Below, piece by piece: positions 23,615 to 35,499 of a stretch of 64,000 nucleotides of DNA. Positions within the stretch are counted from its first letter, which is position 1. Each line of letters opens with the position of its first letter. Both the position numbers and the translations under genes were made by a program. The notes under the pieces were generated by a model. The model was not told the origin of the DNA. It did no database searches and saw only the letters and a list, made by a program, of their open reading frames with translations. This stretch comes from Acanthacorydalis orientalis (Eukaryota; Arthropoda; Insecta; Megaloptera; Corydalidae): NCBI GenBank assembly GCA_034766995.1, contig CM068322.1, forward strand, positions 12,398,310 through 12,462,309, read 5' to 3'.

Positions 23615-23688
23615 ATATAATATATATATATATAATATGTGTATATATAATATGTATATATATAATATGTATATATATATATATATAA
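23571..23688. repeat. Interrupted (TA)n array
   Basis: TA blocks are separated by AATGTATATAA- and ATATGTGTA-type interruptions repeated at about 20-bp intervals, a small higher-order structure. Confidence 0.92.
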
Positions 23689-23761
23689 GGGTCAAGCATA
23701 ACCTCATAAAACAGTAATAAAATCGAGGGTGTCCGAAAAACAAGTTATTCGGTATTAAATA

Positions 23762-23870
23762 CTTTTCGCATTCCAGTTAAAAAAAATGTTAGCAAAACCG
23801 CAAGAATGATTTGTTCAGCTTTAGAGAAAGGTATTTTTATGTACAAAATATGCAGAAAATCCTAAAACAG
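23762..23870 (+). mobile_element. 5' coding fragment of the 52.6-kb mariner family
   Basis: GCATTCCAGTTAAAAAAAAT followed by AGAATGATTTGTTCAGC aligns with the start of the transposase of the 52579-53888 element, read there on the minus strand. It encodes the HIPV-KN and MICSAL blocks near the N-terminus. Homology fades after about 23870. Confidence 0.6.
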
Positions 23871-24620
23871 TTAGTTTAGGAAAAGGTCGGAAATTGCATT
23901 GAATCAAAGCTGCCATATTTTTTTCGAAAATGGATTCTTCAGACAGACGAGGCAAAGTGGAATAAAATAATAGGAGGTATTTTGAGGATTGAAATATATT
24001 CCATTTTTCCGTAAACATTCATTTTCTATAAAAAAAGGTACCGAATTAATTTATACGCCTAATAATATTTTGTAATTATCATTTTTGGAGTTTATCTATA
24101 GAAAAATTTAATTTTTAAAGTTTTAAACAAATATTTTACAAATAAATGTTTTTTATAATAGCCTTTCGTACTTTAGTATCATGTGTTTTTTATTGATCAT
24201 TTTTAATTGTTTTATCAATTTTATCGGATTTAAATCTAAATAGCAATTGATAAACATACGAAAAGAATAAAATATGTACCTACTTAATGAGTTGCTATGA
24301 AGAACCATCTGCTTTATAATCTCTTCACATGCAGATTAATCGAAATCGGTTACCTACTTGACATCTATTCATTGAAAATAATATTTATAATGAAATACGT
24401 ATTATTGAAATAGTTTATAGTAAAATATATTTTTTTATATATTTATATTTAAAATTATTCTGTTTGAAATATCGCTTCGTGTTTATTAATTTAAAGTTTG
24501 AATTATATGTGTTTTCTAAGGAAACTTAACCAACTTCAAATACAAATAAACTACACTAACCCAACAAATATGTAAGACAATAAAAATTTACAATTATATT
24601 TTTTGATATTGTGATTAAAT
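23871..24620. other. AT-rich stretch, nothing recognised
   Basis: No supported feature is visible. Confidence 0.5.
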
Positions 24621-24625
24621 TTCCT

Positions 24626-24913
24626 TTCAAAAACGGATTTTCACTCCACGAATTACAAAAAAAAATCTAATCACATATTTTAAATATTTTTTATTGATCA
24701 TTTGATCAATAAAAAATATTGATCATTTTTATTTGATTATTTTTTATGAAAATTTTGAAGACAGTTCCGTCATTTTCAGAGAGAAATAGAGGAAAATCAT
24801 TTTTTTATATCTTGACATCAAGTTTGATAATCAAAATGCACATAAGCAGCAACCAATTATTGAAATTTTTTAATCAGAAATGTTTTCTGTGGTTTGTGGA
24901 GAAGTGAAGTGTT
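24626..24913. repeat. Family L MITE, copy 4 (both arms)
   Basis: The left arm starts near TTTTCACTCCACGAATTACA. The right arm ends ATGCACATAAGCAGCAACCA, TTTTTAATCAGAAATGTTTT and GTGGTTTGTGGAGAAGTG. The arms are complementary with divergence. The centre has lost much of the GATGG block on the left. Confidence 0.75.
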
Positions 24914-25314
24914 ATATGTAAAAAAATATCTTTAGAATTCAACTGTACGAGCTAAAGAAAAGATTAATAATATTTAATACATTATTATTAATTAGAAAAT
25001 AATAACGAGAACTTTTAATGTGTCATATATAGCTTATTACATTTTTTGACATACAAATCATCTTTAAGACTTGTTTCAACCTCATAATTATTTTATTGAA
25101 CTTTCACACAATTCAAGATCTCGAAATAAGGTCTCCTATAAAATATATATTTCGTTGCATGTAGCTTATCATTAAAAAATCCATATTTCAAAAAAACTTT
25201 ACGAACAGCCATATACTTAAGTTCCACTAAAAGTCATTTGGTTGATAATAAATAAACTCGGCCAGATAGTACACTGAAAATGGAAAAAAAGTAAAACGTT
25301 TGCTCATAAATTCT

Positions 25315-25530
25315 TTATGTTGCCATAGACACAAGAGCAATGCTGGCTAAAAATCTAGCGGACGCCATTGTCGTCGCTGGATACATTTTTTCCGCACCAC
25401 AGCGGCCCACGCTTAATTTCCTGCCCGTATCTAAACATAGACATTTTATTGGCTCGAAACGAGATTTAAGTTTTAAATCTATGTCGCCTTTAATAGCACC
25501 ACAGTTCATCATTGTGTTTTATGTTTAGTG
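25315..25530. other. G+C-richer block open on both strands
   Basis: About 215 bp near 45 percent G+C in a much poorer neighbourhood. One frame is open on each strand (25340-25528 plus, 25315-25512 minus). The minus translation ends in a hydrophobic MASARFLASIALVSMAT stretch. No family is recognised, and overlapping opposite frames usually mean that neither is coding. Confidence 0.25.
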
Positions 25531-26570
25531 CTTTTTTTCCACCGAATAAATCATTCTTTTAAATATATAATTATACGTCCATACAATAACAAGCATCGTT
25601 GTTGTTATTTTTAAATATTATTCTGCATTATTATTTTTATCGTTGCAGGGTTCTAGTTACATTGTAGTCAAGATTAATTGACGATTTATGTTGTTTCTGG
25701 TTTGCTATCATCGAGCAGGTGTAAAATTGAAACTTGTTTTGTAAATTATTCGACGATGAATGGCGCGAATAGATGTATGATTTTTATGGTTCGATTGAAT
25801 AGCGCGAAGTAAGGTGGGTTTTTATACGATGAGAATTTATTACAAATAGAGATAAATTTAATCTATATCAGGTTTTCCTCAAAATTATAAGACATTAAAC
25901 CTATTTTATTTCAGCTATTCCATATAGGAACATGAACTCTTCCTTCTAATAAAAATAACCTACGTATTGACTGCTGATATCTCTTATCAGCAGCATTATT
26001 TTTTACAAGAAAATATAAACACTTTTTTGTATAAAACAGAAAAATACAGTACTTTGTGTGTAATATTATTGTAGTATTTGCTCTAATTTTTGATTAATAA
26101 TTAATTTATCTATTTAATTTCTCGCGATGCTTTAAAAAAATTATAAAAGCAAAAAAATATTTCATCTAGACAAAGTATTATCGAATTTTTCATCAATTTA
26201 TTATCAGAATTTTACTGCAGCAAACTATTATAAGATGGCACCCTTCTGAATATATTATAGAAAGGAGCTTATATAGAATTTATGAATTATGATTATAATT
26301 AATATAGAATACATTACTAAACCAATAATAAAAGGTTATTTAATATATAAAAAAATGTACAGATTTTTTAATACAACTATGAAGATTATTGATAGAAAAA
26401 ATATAAAGAAACATTACTATGATTTATTATAAATTCAGTTACTTTTCAGTTAAATGTTGAAATGGAAGTCTACATGAAAATAAAGAACATTTTAGTAATT
26501 AATAAATTATTGAGAATGAATATTAAATAGGATACTATGATGGTCTTCGTCCTTGTAGATCATTTAAATG
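25531..26570. other. AT-rich stretch, one short perfect hairpin
   Basis: CTGCTGATA at 25971-25979 and TATCAGCAG at 25985-25993 form a perfect 9-bp stem with loop TCTCT. No other feature is seen. Confidence 0.5.
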
Positions 26571-26575
26571 CCTGT

Positions 26576-26695
26576 TTTCTACTATTAATTTCGGCACGTG
26601 TGATTTCTTCAAGTAGATATTAGATTAGAGACTACTGAATTGATTCTACTAATATCTACCTGAAAGGGGCACATGCACCAAATTTAGTAAAAAAT
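26576..26695. ncRNA. Candidate miRNA-like hairpin or small foldback
   Basis: Imperfect inverted repeat. The inner arms TTCAAGTAGATATTAG and CTAATATCTACCTGAA pair almost perfectly around a loop of about 20 nt. The stem continues outward through GGCACGTGTG with CACATGCACC and further to TTTCTACTATTAATTTC with AAATTTAGTAAA. Total paired length is about 45-50 bp in one irregular stem. Size and shape suit a primary miRNA, but a small foldback transposon is an equally good reading. I do not recognise either arm as a known miRNA. Confidence 0.35.
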
Positions 26696-26699
26696 TATA

Positions 26700-27328
26700 G
26701 ACATCTGTTCCAAAATAAGGAAAACTATCAAGAAAACGCATCAGTAAGATGACAGGTATAAAAACTCAATTATAATTTGAATATAAAACCTATATATATT
26801 TATAAGAATCTTTATTAATTATTTTGCATCCCTACTAGTCGTATCATTTTTATCGAGGTCGCTAGTATCACATCACTTTGAATAAGGTGAAGTGGATGGT
26901 TTCGTTTAACTTAATTATGTGATAAGGAACCAATAAAAATGACAAAAAAGTGTAATTTCAAATTGTTTAATTCTAAATGAACAGTATCATTTATTACTAT
27001 AGTTATCAAAAAAAATAACTACTTTCGTATTAGTTAAAAATCACATACAGTGAAAGTAAATTAAGATAAAATAAGTTCGTTTACATTATTTTCCGATTCG
27101 GGAAGAGAATAATTAAAGTAAACGATTTTAGATTAAGCGGCGACGCACCAGCGACAATTCAGTCATTTAATTTACTTCTACTGACATAAAATAATTAAAC
27201 AAATCCTCATAGTAAGAACAAACATTGATATAAATATTTGTTTGGTAAACGAACCCTATAATCTAATAAAATTTATTTTTTTGGAAAAATATATAATATT
27301 TACTTGTAAATACATATTTTAAATATAC
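26700..27328. other. AT-rich stretch, nothing recognised
   Basis: No supported feature is visible. Confidence 0.5.
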
Positions 27329-27329
27329 A

Positions 27330-27349
27330 ATATATATATATATACATAT

Positions 27350-27396
<47 letters not shown>

Positions 27397-27397
27397 T
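27330..27397. repeat. TA/CATATA microsatellite
   Basis: TA blocks are spaced by TATACATATA units. The array ends 10 bp before the terminus of the family A transposon at 27407. Confidence 0.95.
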
Positions 27398-27406
27398 CAT
27401 TTTATA

Positions 27407-28600
27407 CAGGTGGTGTAAAAAGAAGGACGGGGTTTGAATAATTAATATTTTTTTTGTTTAACTGTTTTTTCTCTTCAGAATTTTATAAATAAAACTTGGG
27501 GAGTTTATCATGGAAAAGTACATGACGGGACAACGTACCAAAATGATTGAATTTTATTTTGAAAATCAATGTTCAATTATTTTGACATAGCGAGCATATC
27601 GTTGTTATTTTAATGTTTAAACAGGGCCATCGAAGTCAATGATTATTCGTTTGGCTGTAGGTTTTCGACATTAAGGTGCAGTTAGTAACCGTCCAGGATA
27701 AAACATTGTTCGGCTCTAACTGAGGAAACTATTCAACGTGTACAGGACAAAAATTGAGCAAGTCCTTAAACGTCAAACAAAAGACTTTAAAACCAACTTG
27801 GAATACCTCTAAGGTCAATGCAAAGGATTTTGGCCGGATTAAAAATGTTCCCATACAAATTACAGCTTGTGCAGAAGCTACAGCACTACTAACAGATTAT
27901 CATCATCGCCTTAATTATGCAATTCTTTTTCGCTAACAAGCAGAAGAAAATAATGAATTTATTATGAGTGATGAAGTTCATTTCCACATAAATGGCTTCG
28001 TGAACAGACAAAACTATAAAATATGGGCTACAGAGAATCTAACAGTACTTGATCAGCGACAATTACACCCACTTGAGTGTACTATTTGTAGTGGAGTAAC
28101 GTCTGGAAATATTATACGCCTTTTTTCTTCGAAAATGAACTCAGTATTGCTGTTACCAAAATGGCACTCAATACCGTAGGTTAATAGATTTTTTTTTGAG
28201 GCCAGCTGTTGATAATCATCTACCGATGTAGTTCCGACAATATAGAGCCACAGTGCACACAGCAAGACGCGTTATGGAACTTTTACGAGACATTTTTGAC
28301 GAATGCATAATTTTAAGAAACAACGATTCTATTATATAATTGACCTGTACGTTCGCCTGATTTAAGCCCTCTCGATTTTTTCTTTGAGGCTACTTAAATT
28401 AAAGTATATACGTCAAGAAGCTAAAAACCATTCTACAGTTAAAGAACAACATATGAGAAGAAATTCAAACGTCATGTCCAAAAATCCTGAGAGAAGTGTT
28501 GAAAAATGCCTCACTACGGCTCTGGTAATGACAATATTTATTATAATTATTTTGGCCAGGTATACAGCACATTCTACATAAAATATATATAATGTTTTAT
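27407..28600 (+). mobile_element. IS630-Tc1-mariner element, family A, copy 2
   Basis: The left end CAGGTGGTGTAAAAAGAAGG abuts TA at 27405-27406 and matches the family A terminus at 2935 (minus). The right terminus is not recognisable. Coding similarity ends near 28400 and the end is placed by length. It is opposite in orientation to copy 1. Confidence 0.83.
27510..28420 (+). pseudogene. Broken transposase of family A, copy 2
   Basis: The start at 27510 reads MEKYMTGQRTKMIEFYFENQ, then an N-terminal HTH region with two stops. A later frame at 27964-28179 gives MSDEVHFHINGFVNRQNYKI and LDQRQLHPLE, where the SDE-HF Asp is the first catalytic residue. Near 28335-28395 another frame gives PVRSPDLSPLDFFFEAT with the last catalytic Asp. 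The middle Asp block is in degraded sequence between them. It aligns block for block with the minus-strand copy at 1960-2826. Several stops and frame changes make it inactive. Confidence 0.88.
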
Positions 28601-28930
28601 TCACTTTTACATTCTTTTAACGAAGATATACTTGAAAAAACTGGATAATTTATGCAAATGGAATATTCCTCATGCTCAGATAATGTAGTTAATCATTAAG
28701 AGTCTCCCCTGCGGGTACTGTGTAAAGTAAAATGCAAGGTTTCTATCAGTTCCATTATTATTATGTTTATTTCATTTCAAAATTATTTAACCTTGTTATT
28801 TATAGCGTTCAGCTTTATTGATTCAATTATACGTTCATACAATAGAGATTTGTTATTATATTAAATTATAAATTTAAAAAAAATAATTGGTTATAATTAA
28901 ATGTTAAAAAGCATAAAATTGATTTAATTA

Positions 28931-28951
28931 TATGTATGTATATATATATAC

Positions 28952-29004
<53 letters not shown>
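28931..29004. repeat. TA/CATATA microsatellite
   Basis: TA blocks with CATATATA spacers, then a pure TA run. Confidence 0.95.
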
Positions 29005-29007
<3 letters not shown>

Positions 29008-29396
29008 CGATAGATAGATTTAAATCAGATTTTAATTACTATAATGACTTAATCTAAGTTGTATGTGCATACAATCTCTTTTTACAAAAATGTAATTAAA
29101 TATTCCGTTTCATTAACAAATACTAAATACAACCGTATTTCAAAACAGTTTTTAAATATCATATTTAATTAAAAGTAAATATAAAATTAAAAAAAATAAT
29201 ACTAAAGAAATGCAGAAATACATTTTTAAAACTGAAATTACCTTTTAAAAGAGCTCTTGGATATTTTCTTGTATATTCAGCGATGATTCATTAACTTTTC
29301 AATTAAAATCAATATATTTAATTTTAAGAAATAGTTAAAAATAAAAATATTTTATCCAACTTAAGCTCAAAATAGACCGACGTTTATTCAAATGTA

Positions 29397-29435
29397 TGTT
29401 ATATATATATATACATACATACATACATACATACA

Positions 29436-29500
<65 letters not shown>

Positions 29501-29513
29501 GGAGAGAGAGAGT
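29397..29513. repeat. Compound (TA)n(CATA)n(TA)n(GA)n microsatellite
   Basis: A CATA run of about 14 units is followed by TA and then GA repeats. The frame across it is pure repeat translation. Confidence 0.97.
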
Positions 29514-30564
29514 CAAACTTAAGGTTCGCATTATGTACTTTAAATACTTATTTAGACACAAACACCTATCTATCTAGTATCATGTTTTTTTTGTTAAAAA
29601 AATCATTTATAATGATGTAATACAATATATTCGTTGTAGTTTCACTATATGAAAATTTTATGTATCCAGGTTTTACTTACATAATTTTAATTTAATTTTT
29701 CTCGTTACAGTTTGAACGCGGTATTTTGATTTCAAACAAAAAATTGATTTATTATCAAACTAATCAATAAATTGTAAAAAATATATTATATTCAAGTCAT
29801 GTCTAATAAGTGTATATATAGGGGAGATTCTGGTACCTTGGGTTAGTTTTACCAATCTGGTCAGCTAGGTATATATCATCTTTATAACTATTAATTTTTA
29901 CTACTAAGATCATTTTTTTAGTACATGTATTCATAAGTAATGGATACAGTGCTATTCTGTAATGTTTTGGTTTTATTTGGTATTTATAGAAATTAACACA
30001 AAATTATGTCAACTGACTACTTAATTTAATTGTATATTTTATGATGTTGTACTTTATAAACTAACAGGTGTACTGTACCTTGTTCTTTATTTTAGATTAA
30101 AGTAATTATTTTACGTACGAATTTCTATATAAAAAATATAGCTACACAATACTTGTGGGGTTTATTAATATATTTTTAAATTAATGCAGTACTTCTCTTA
30201 AAACCATAATTTTAATTCTACAACTTTTCGTAAAAAACAGTTTTATTCACAAATAATAAGTAAATTCAGTAAATTTTAATCAATAACTAATTAGTAAAAT
30301 AAGGTAATGCTCTTTTAAAGTTAACTTCTTTTAGAGTTTTTAAGGTAACACTCTTTTAGGTTTTACCTTCTGTAAAAGTGTCTACTACTCTATCCTTATT
30401 CAACCATACATTATTTTATAGCAATATACATTAACCGTAAAAGTGTTCATTTTTTAAAAGTCCAGACATCTAATACAAATTCTATTTATCAATTGAGAGG
30501 TAATGTATAATCTATCGTAAATTATAAAAACATTCTTACAAAATGAATGTGACAAATATAAAAA

Positions 30565-30575
30565 CACACACACAC

Positions 30576-30645
<70 letters not shown>

Positions 30646-30701
30646 GTATGTATATATGTGTGTGTGTATGTGAGTATATATATATATAAGTGTGTGTGTG
30701 T

Positions 30702-30752
<51 letters not shown>

Positions 30753-30771
30753 TGTGTGTGTGTGTGTGTAT
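30565..30771. repeat. Compound CA/TA/TG array of about 200 bp
   Basis: (CA)n, (TA)n, (TG)n, TA, TG, (TA)n and (TG)n follow in order, making it nearly palindromic. Three overlapping long minus-strand frames here are repeat translations of H/T/I/Y and are not genes. Confidence 0.97.
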
Positions 30772-31040
30772 GCATGTACGTATACACGAATAGTAATAAT
30801 GAGTGATATTTTCAACAATTAAATTATATGAAGTCACTATAAAAAAAACATGATACTAAAGAAATTACAATTGTATCATTTAATATAAATTGAAATTAAG
30901 CTCTTTTTAATTTATTAAAATGACAGAGATATTTATAGTGTAATTAATATCATAGAATATAATTTAAAAAATATGTGGGTCGACTGATATTGTTATTTAT
31001 TTATTCTAAATATAGAGAAACTTATTTTTTATTGAATGTA

Positions 31041-31219
31041 TCAAGTTGGTAGAAAAATAATTGCTGTTTTTGTTTTCTGAATTCTAATATAATTTTTTTT
31101 TCGCTGAAACTGTCATTTCATCATGTTGATGTTAATATCATTTTAAAGTGCATTTTTCAGTCTGTATTTTGGCAACATCAACTTTGGTTTTATTATTAAT
31201 TTTGTTTCAAATTGAGCAA
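31041..31219 (+). mobile_element. 5' end of short-mariner subfamily, truncated by (TA)n
   Basis: The terminus AGTTGGTAGAAAAATAATTG follows a TA. The next 170 bp of 5' UTR match the elements at 44154 and 45773 (TTCTGAATTCTAAT, GTCATTTCATC, AACATCAACTTTGG). The copy stops at the AT array just before the position of the transposase start codon. Confidence 0.85.
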
Positions 31220-31245
31220 TGTATATATATATATATATAGAAATA

Positions 31246-31287
<42 letters not shown>

Positions 31288-31354
31288 AATATATATATAT
31301 ATATATATATATAGGAATATATATATTTATATATATATATATATATATATATAG

Positions 31355-31397
<43 letters not shown>
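31218..31397. repeat. Higher-order AT array with ATAGGAAT spacers
   Basis: Four TA blocks are separated by ATAGAAAT or ATAGGAAT spacers at intervals of about 30-45 bp, so the larger unit itself has been duplicated. Confidence 0.93.
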
Positions 31398-31399
<2 letters not shown>

Positions 31400-31400
<1 letters not shown>

Positions 31401-32865
31401 CTGACCTTATTAGGGTTCAGATTTTAATTTATACTAATTTGAATAGTGACTGATGTAATTTTCCAGCACGTATTTCCTCTATAATTATTAAAATGAATAA
31501 TAATTATACTAATTGGACACAATAAATAATGACAACGGAACAAAGGAATACAATCGACCGGATAGCAATAATGGTCATTTCATTGGGTGTCAATTTTTAA
31601 ATGACGACAAATCAAATTCTAGGCGTACAAGTCAATCTGCTAAAGCGAGTCGGCCGGTGTATACACCGCTCTGGTGGAACATGTAGTATTGAGAAATTAT
31701 GTAACCTGCTAGCATTTCATATAATTTCTAAGCTCTACATGAAAAGACATTTATTAAGTAGCTAAATTATGTATGTGTGTATTTGCATACATACATACTT
31801 CGTATCTTTTTTTCAAACAAAATATCTATTATAATATTTGAGTTTAATTTTCACCTCACCCCTCGGTTATATTTTCAGAACTATTTATCGTAGCGGATAT
31901 AAAATTCTCGACCTATTTACAAATGTATATATTCGTCCTTTTCTACAAAGCAAATAAACAATTAGATCGTATGTTACATCCTTTTCATTATGTTTTGTAT
32001 TTGAAATATTAATATTTTACATAATTCAATCAAAGTAAATACACTATTTATTTACCTGCAGTTGTGTTGAATCATGCAGTGTATGCACTGATATATAAAA
32101 ATACGTATTTGTGTCACTATGTAAGAAGAAAATGTTTTTTTATTTGTAAAATTGGGAATAAAATTATGATTTTCTAACTAATTCGATCTTTTTATCAGTG
32201 CGTTTTTGTTGGTCTACTTTCATTATTTAGATTATTTTTGACTGTTTGACTCTATTGTATAAACATATTGTGTTGTGTTATTCCACTTCTTGACGGAAAA
32301 TTTGATTGTTTCTAAAAAAATAAAGGTATGTGTTTATGAAAATAGTTTTAGATATTATTCTTTACTATACATTTTGATAAATAATTGAGCTTAAAGTTAA
32401 TATGCATTTTATGCATTTTTTTATGCTATAAAGCAACGAATTACAATTAAGGTATTAAAATTCATGTTTATACAACATTCATAGAAAAACTCAAATATCA
32501 AACGTAGGCTTACAAATAAATAAAGATGTATTAATATTTTCTCTTATTTAACTTATAAATATATTCTACTTTTAATTCCACACATATGCCAGTGTTTTTT
32601 TATAGAAAAAAGTACACTTCAAAAATAAATTGTGTAATACTAGAAAAATATTATTGCATCGTTTAAAATATTCTACATAAATATATGTACATTTTTTATT
32701 ATTTATATGTGATCGAGGGTTATAGGACAATTTAATCTTGGGAGCACAATTTATTGGTTAAATATAAATTTGAACTTGAATAAAATTATAAAAATGTAAA
32801 ATCGAACACGGTTATAACTAGTATGGACATAATTAATTAATAGCAACAACGAGTTAATGTTTAAA
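31400..32865. other. AT-rich stretch with one G+C-richer patch
   Basis: 31590-31690 contains GCGAGTCGGCCGGTGTATAC and neighbouring G+C-rich sequence without a reading frame or known motif. The rest shows nothing. Confidence 0.45.
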
Positions 32866-32871
32866 TGGATT

Positions 32872-33032
32872 TATACATATTTTCATACAAACATGTACTT
32901 TCATAACAAGGTTATTTCACTGATATACCGAGAAAATTTCATCTTTTCAAGAACTTCATTCTCTGTCTAATCGGCAGTAAATCTCATTTTTAAAATAGAT
33001 AAAAGGTCATGTTCCTGTGTTGCTCCAAATAC
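32872..33032. repeat. Dispersed repeat R1, copy 2
   Basis: Partner of 19691-19833; shared blocks are listed there. This copy is the better preserved in the 3' part (GTTCCTGTGTTGCTCC). Confidence 0.55.
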
Positions 33033-33039
33033 CCTATTG

Positions 33040-33880
33040 TCTATATTTTCCTTTTTTGCTGATGTAGGCATCTTGAACTGCTATACTGGATTGTTGGGCA
33101 TGACTCATAATTCTTAAATGAGTAGAATATGTCTATACCGAAATGTGTAGCACACGTTGTGTGCTAAAACGTAGAATGAAAAGCTTCAGAATTCTTTTAC
33201 CGGATTGTTTATTTTCTTATTATTATTTTTATTAAATCTTGAAGTACATTGCTTTTAAGTATTTACATATTTATTTTCTTTAAAAAATACATTTATTCGT
33301 TTTGTAATAGATGTATTACTTTCTATATAATTTATGATTATACTTGTGTATAATCGTTAATTACATTATAATTTTTCATCTTAATGATATAACAAGCAAT
33401 AATTATAACAAAGAAAAATAATCTGCCCCTTAATGCTTCTAAAACACCGCTATGACACATTTAGACTCATAATTTATATTTCTATGCTTTTGTAACAAAC
33501 AATAAAAAATCATTTGGAAGTAGTACAATAAAAAGCATATATCTTAGATTGTACAAAGAGTATTTTATAGGCTATGTTTTGAATATTAAGACAAATTTCG
33601 GAAATGCAAATGGAAGAGTTATATTCAAATATTGTTTTATTGTTTTTTATATATTTTTTAAAATGAAAATTATTAATCGACAGCTAATGATTTTATTAAT
33701 AAATTCATCAATATCTTCATTGGCGTAAGCATTTCGTACTATCTGTTCGTCAGTATGTAACTCACACGGTCAATAATACTGTTACTATTTTAAATACCAA
33801 TATTAATATTGATCGTGTGAAACCTGTTTAGTTTCACTTGAAGTTATAGATGGAATCAATTTTCTTAAAATTTTTTGGAC
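33040..33880. other. AT-rich stretch, small inverted repeats
   Basis: The perfect palindrome CAATATTAATATTG sits near 33808. CACACGGTCAATA (from 33772) pairs with TATTGATCGTGTG about 40 bp downstream, followed by GTGAAAC-N7-GTTTCAC. No gene is seen. Confidence 0.45.
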
Positions 33881-33886
33881 TTACAT

Positions 33887-33940
33887 CTATCTATCTATCT
33901 ATCTATCTATCTATATCTATATCTATATAGATATATATAG

Positions 33941-34015
<75 letters not shown>

Positions 34016-34016
34016 G
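33887..34016. repeat. Compound (ATCT)n/(ATAG)n/(TA)n array
   Basis: ATCT tetranucleotides grade into ATATAG and then long TA runs with CATATA spacers. Confidence 0.96.
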
Positions 34017-34655
34017 TTTTAATTCTCTATGCAACCTTTAAATGCTCAAATATCGTCTCAAACAGACACAGTATTTGTAAGATAAGAATATTATATAACT
34101 GTAGTTATGATTGAAAATAAATTTATACTTGCATTACATTTTCAAGCACATTTGATGTGACTAATATTCAGCTCTATTCTGTGTAGTATGTTCTTTATTA
34201 CATAATAGAGAAATATTAAAATCATGGTAATTGAAATACATATTTTGTAAAAATTATAGAAATTTTTTGTGAGCATCATATTGAAATATTTGCTTCTACC
34301 GAACTTTGGTTTGAAAATATTTATTATATAACAAAGTCTGTCTATATATGATATTAATTTATAAATATAAGAGCAAGGAAGACGATGAATGAACAAGATA
34401 TCTTTTTCTTTGTAAATTAATTGAAATATAATTTATTTATCATAATTGATAATAAAGTTAGATATAAATGGAAAAAAAAACATAGAAAATTAAAAATAAA
34501 GATGTATGCTACTTGAGAAATGTGTTTTAAATAAACTTGGGGTATCATACATATCCAGTTCAGAGAATACAAATTTTTCTAACTCCGTACAGAGAAGGTT
34601 AATGTAAACAATTGATACAAATATTTTTATTCTGGTTTTGATAAAAAATGATTAC
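34017..34655. other. AT-rich stretch, nothing recognised
   Basis: An 84-codon minus-strand frame at 34142-34396 is F/I/Y/K-rich without any recognised motif. Confidence 0.5.
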
Positions 34656-34656
34656 A

Positions 34657-34658
<2 letters not shown>

Positions 34659-34709
<51 letters not shown>
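34659..34709. repeat. (TA)n(GA)n microsatellite
   Basis: TA run followed directly by a GA run, the same pairing as at 29461 and 47886. Confidence 0.95.
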
Positions 34710-35230
34710 TTAAATTAGTAAAAAAAATGCGGTTTATGACTATATATATATACATACATACATGTACATGTACTATATATGTCTCTGTGTGTATGTGAAC
34801 GTGTATGTTTGTATGGAAAGTGGACTAAAATTAAAATAGTCAGGAAAATATTTTTTTTTTTTGAAAAAATAAATCTAATGTAAATAATATTTTTATTGAA
34901 TGTTTTGTTTACAAGAAAAATACCTGTTAAAATCAGTTTATTTTGAGTACATTTCTCCCATACAGTTATATTTTATTGTGAAATTATGACTTTATGAAGA
35001 AAATATGACTTCGTTATTCAGAGAATAATCAATTGAGAAATTTTCTGATATTTTTATAAGGAATAGAGGGGATATTTTTCTTAGATCCTTTATTGGATTT
35101 ATAATGTTTTTTTTTTTAAATTTTATCAAATTCGATTGTCTATTGATTGTCATTTTATATCTCATCCATTTTCTCTTTAAAACTAACTTTTATTATTATA
35201 TTATATATTTGTATATAACGAACGTTTATA

Positions 35231-35249
35231 TTATATATATATATATATG

Positions 35250-35285
<36 letters not shown>
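35231..35285. repeat. (TA)n microsatellite
   Basis: Two TA runs are separated by TGTATGTA. The array ends at GGCATCCATAATTCC, a phrase that recurs in the tandem array at 63.7 kb. Confidence 0.93.
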
Positions 35286-35289
<4 letters not shown>

Positions 35290-35499
35290 CCATAATTCCA
35301 AAACCAGGACTCCTAATTGAAATAACACGAAAAGATATATGAGGTTTGGTAATTTAATTTCTGAATTGACACTGCACACTAGTCACATAAAATTAAACCA
35401 AAAGTAAAGCAGCATATTATAGTTCACAGTTTTATCAACAGAAGGTGGGCAAGTGAAGATCAAACACCTGTAATTTTCTGCGCAAGAAAGCAAGTATCT

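Larger units (their letters stand above)
28625..30560. other. AT-rich stretch with two microsatellites
   Basis: It contains arrays at 28931-29004 and 29397-29513. At 30301 and 30342 the phrase AAGGTAA-CTCTTTTA is repeated in tandem at a 41-bp spacing. A G-rich edge GGGGAGATTCTGGTACCTTG at about 29820 looks like a transposon terminus, but no partner was found. Confidence 0.45.

Noticed and set aside
29820..30380. Possible DNA transposon starting GGGGAGATTCTGGTACC
   Set aside because: No matching inverted terminus or target duplication could be found.
30454..30837. Long minus-strand open frames of 83-127 codons
   Set aside because: They are translations of CA/TA/TG repeats (H, T, I and Y only) and overlap each other in three frames.
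33772..33860. Inverted repeats CACACGGTCAATA and GTGAAAC/GTTTCAC
   Set aside because: Short and imperfect stems in AT-rich DNA; not enough to call an RNA or a transposon.
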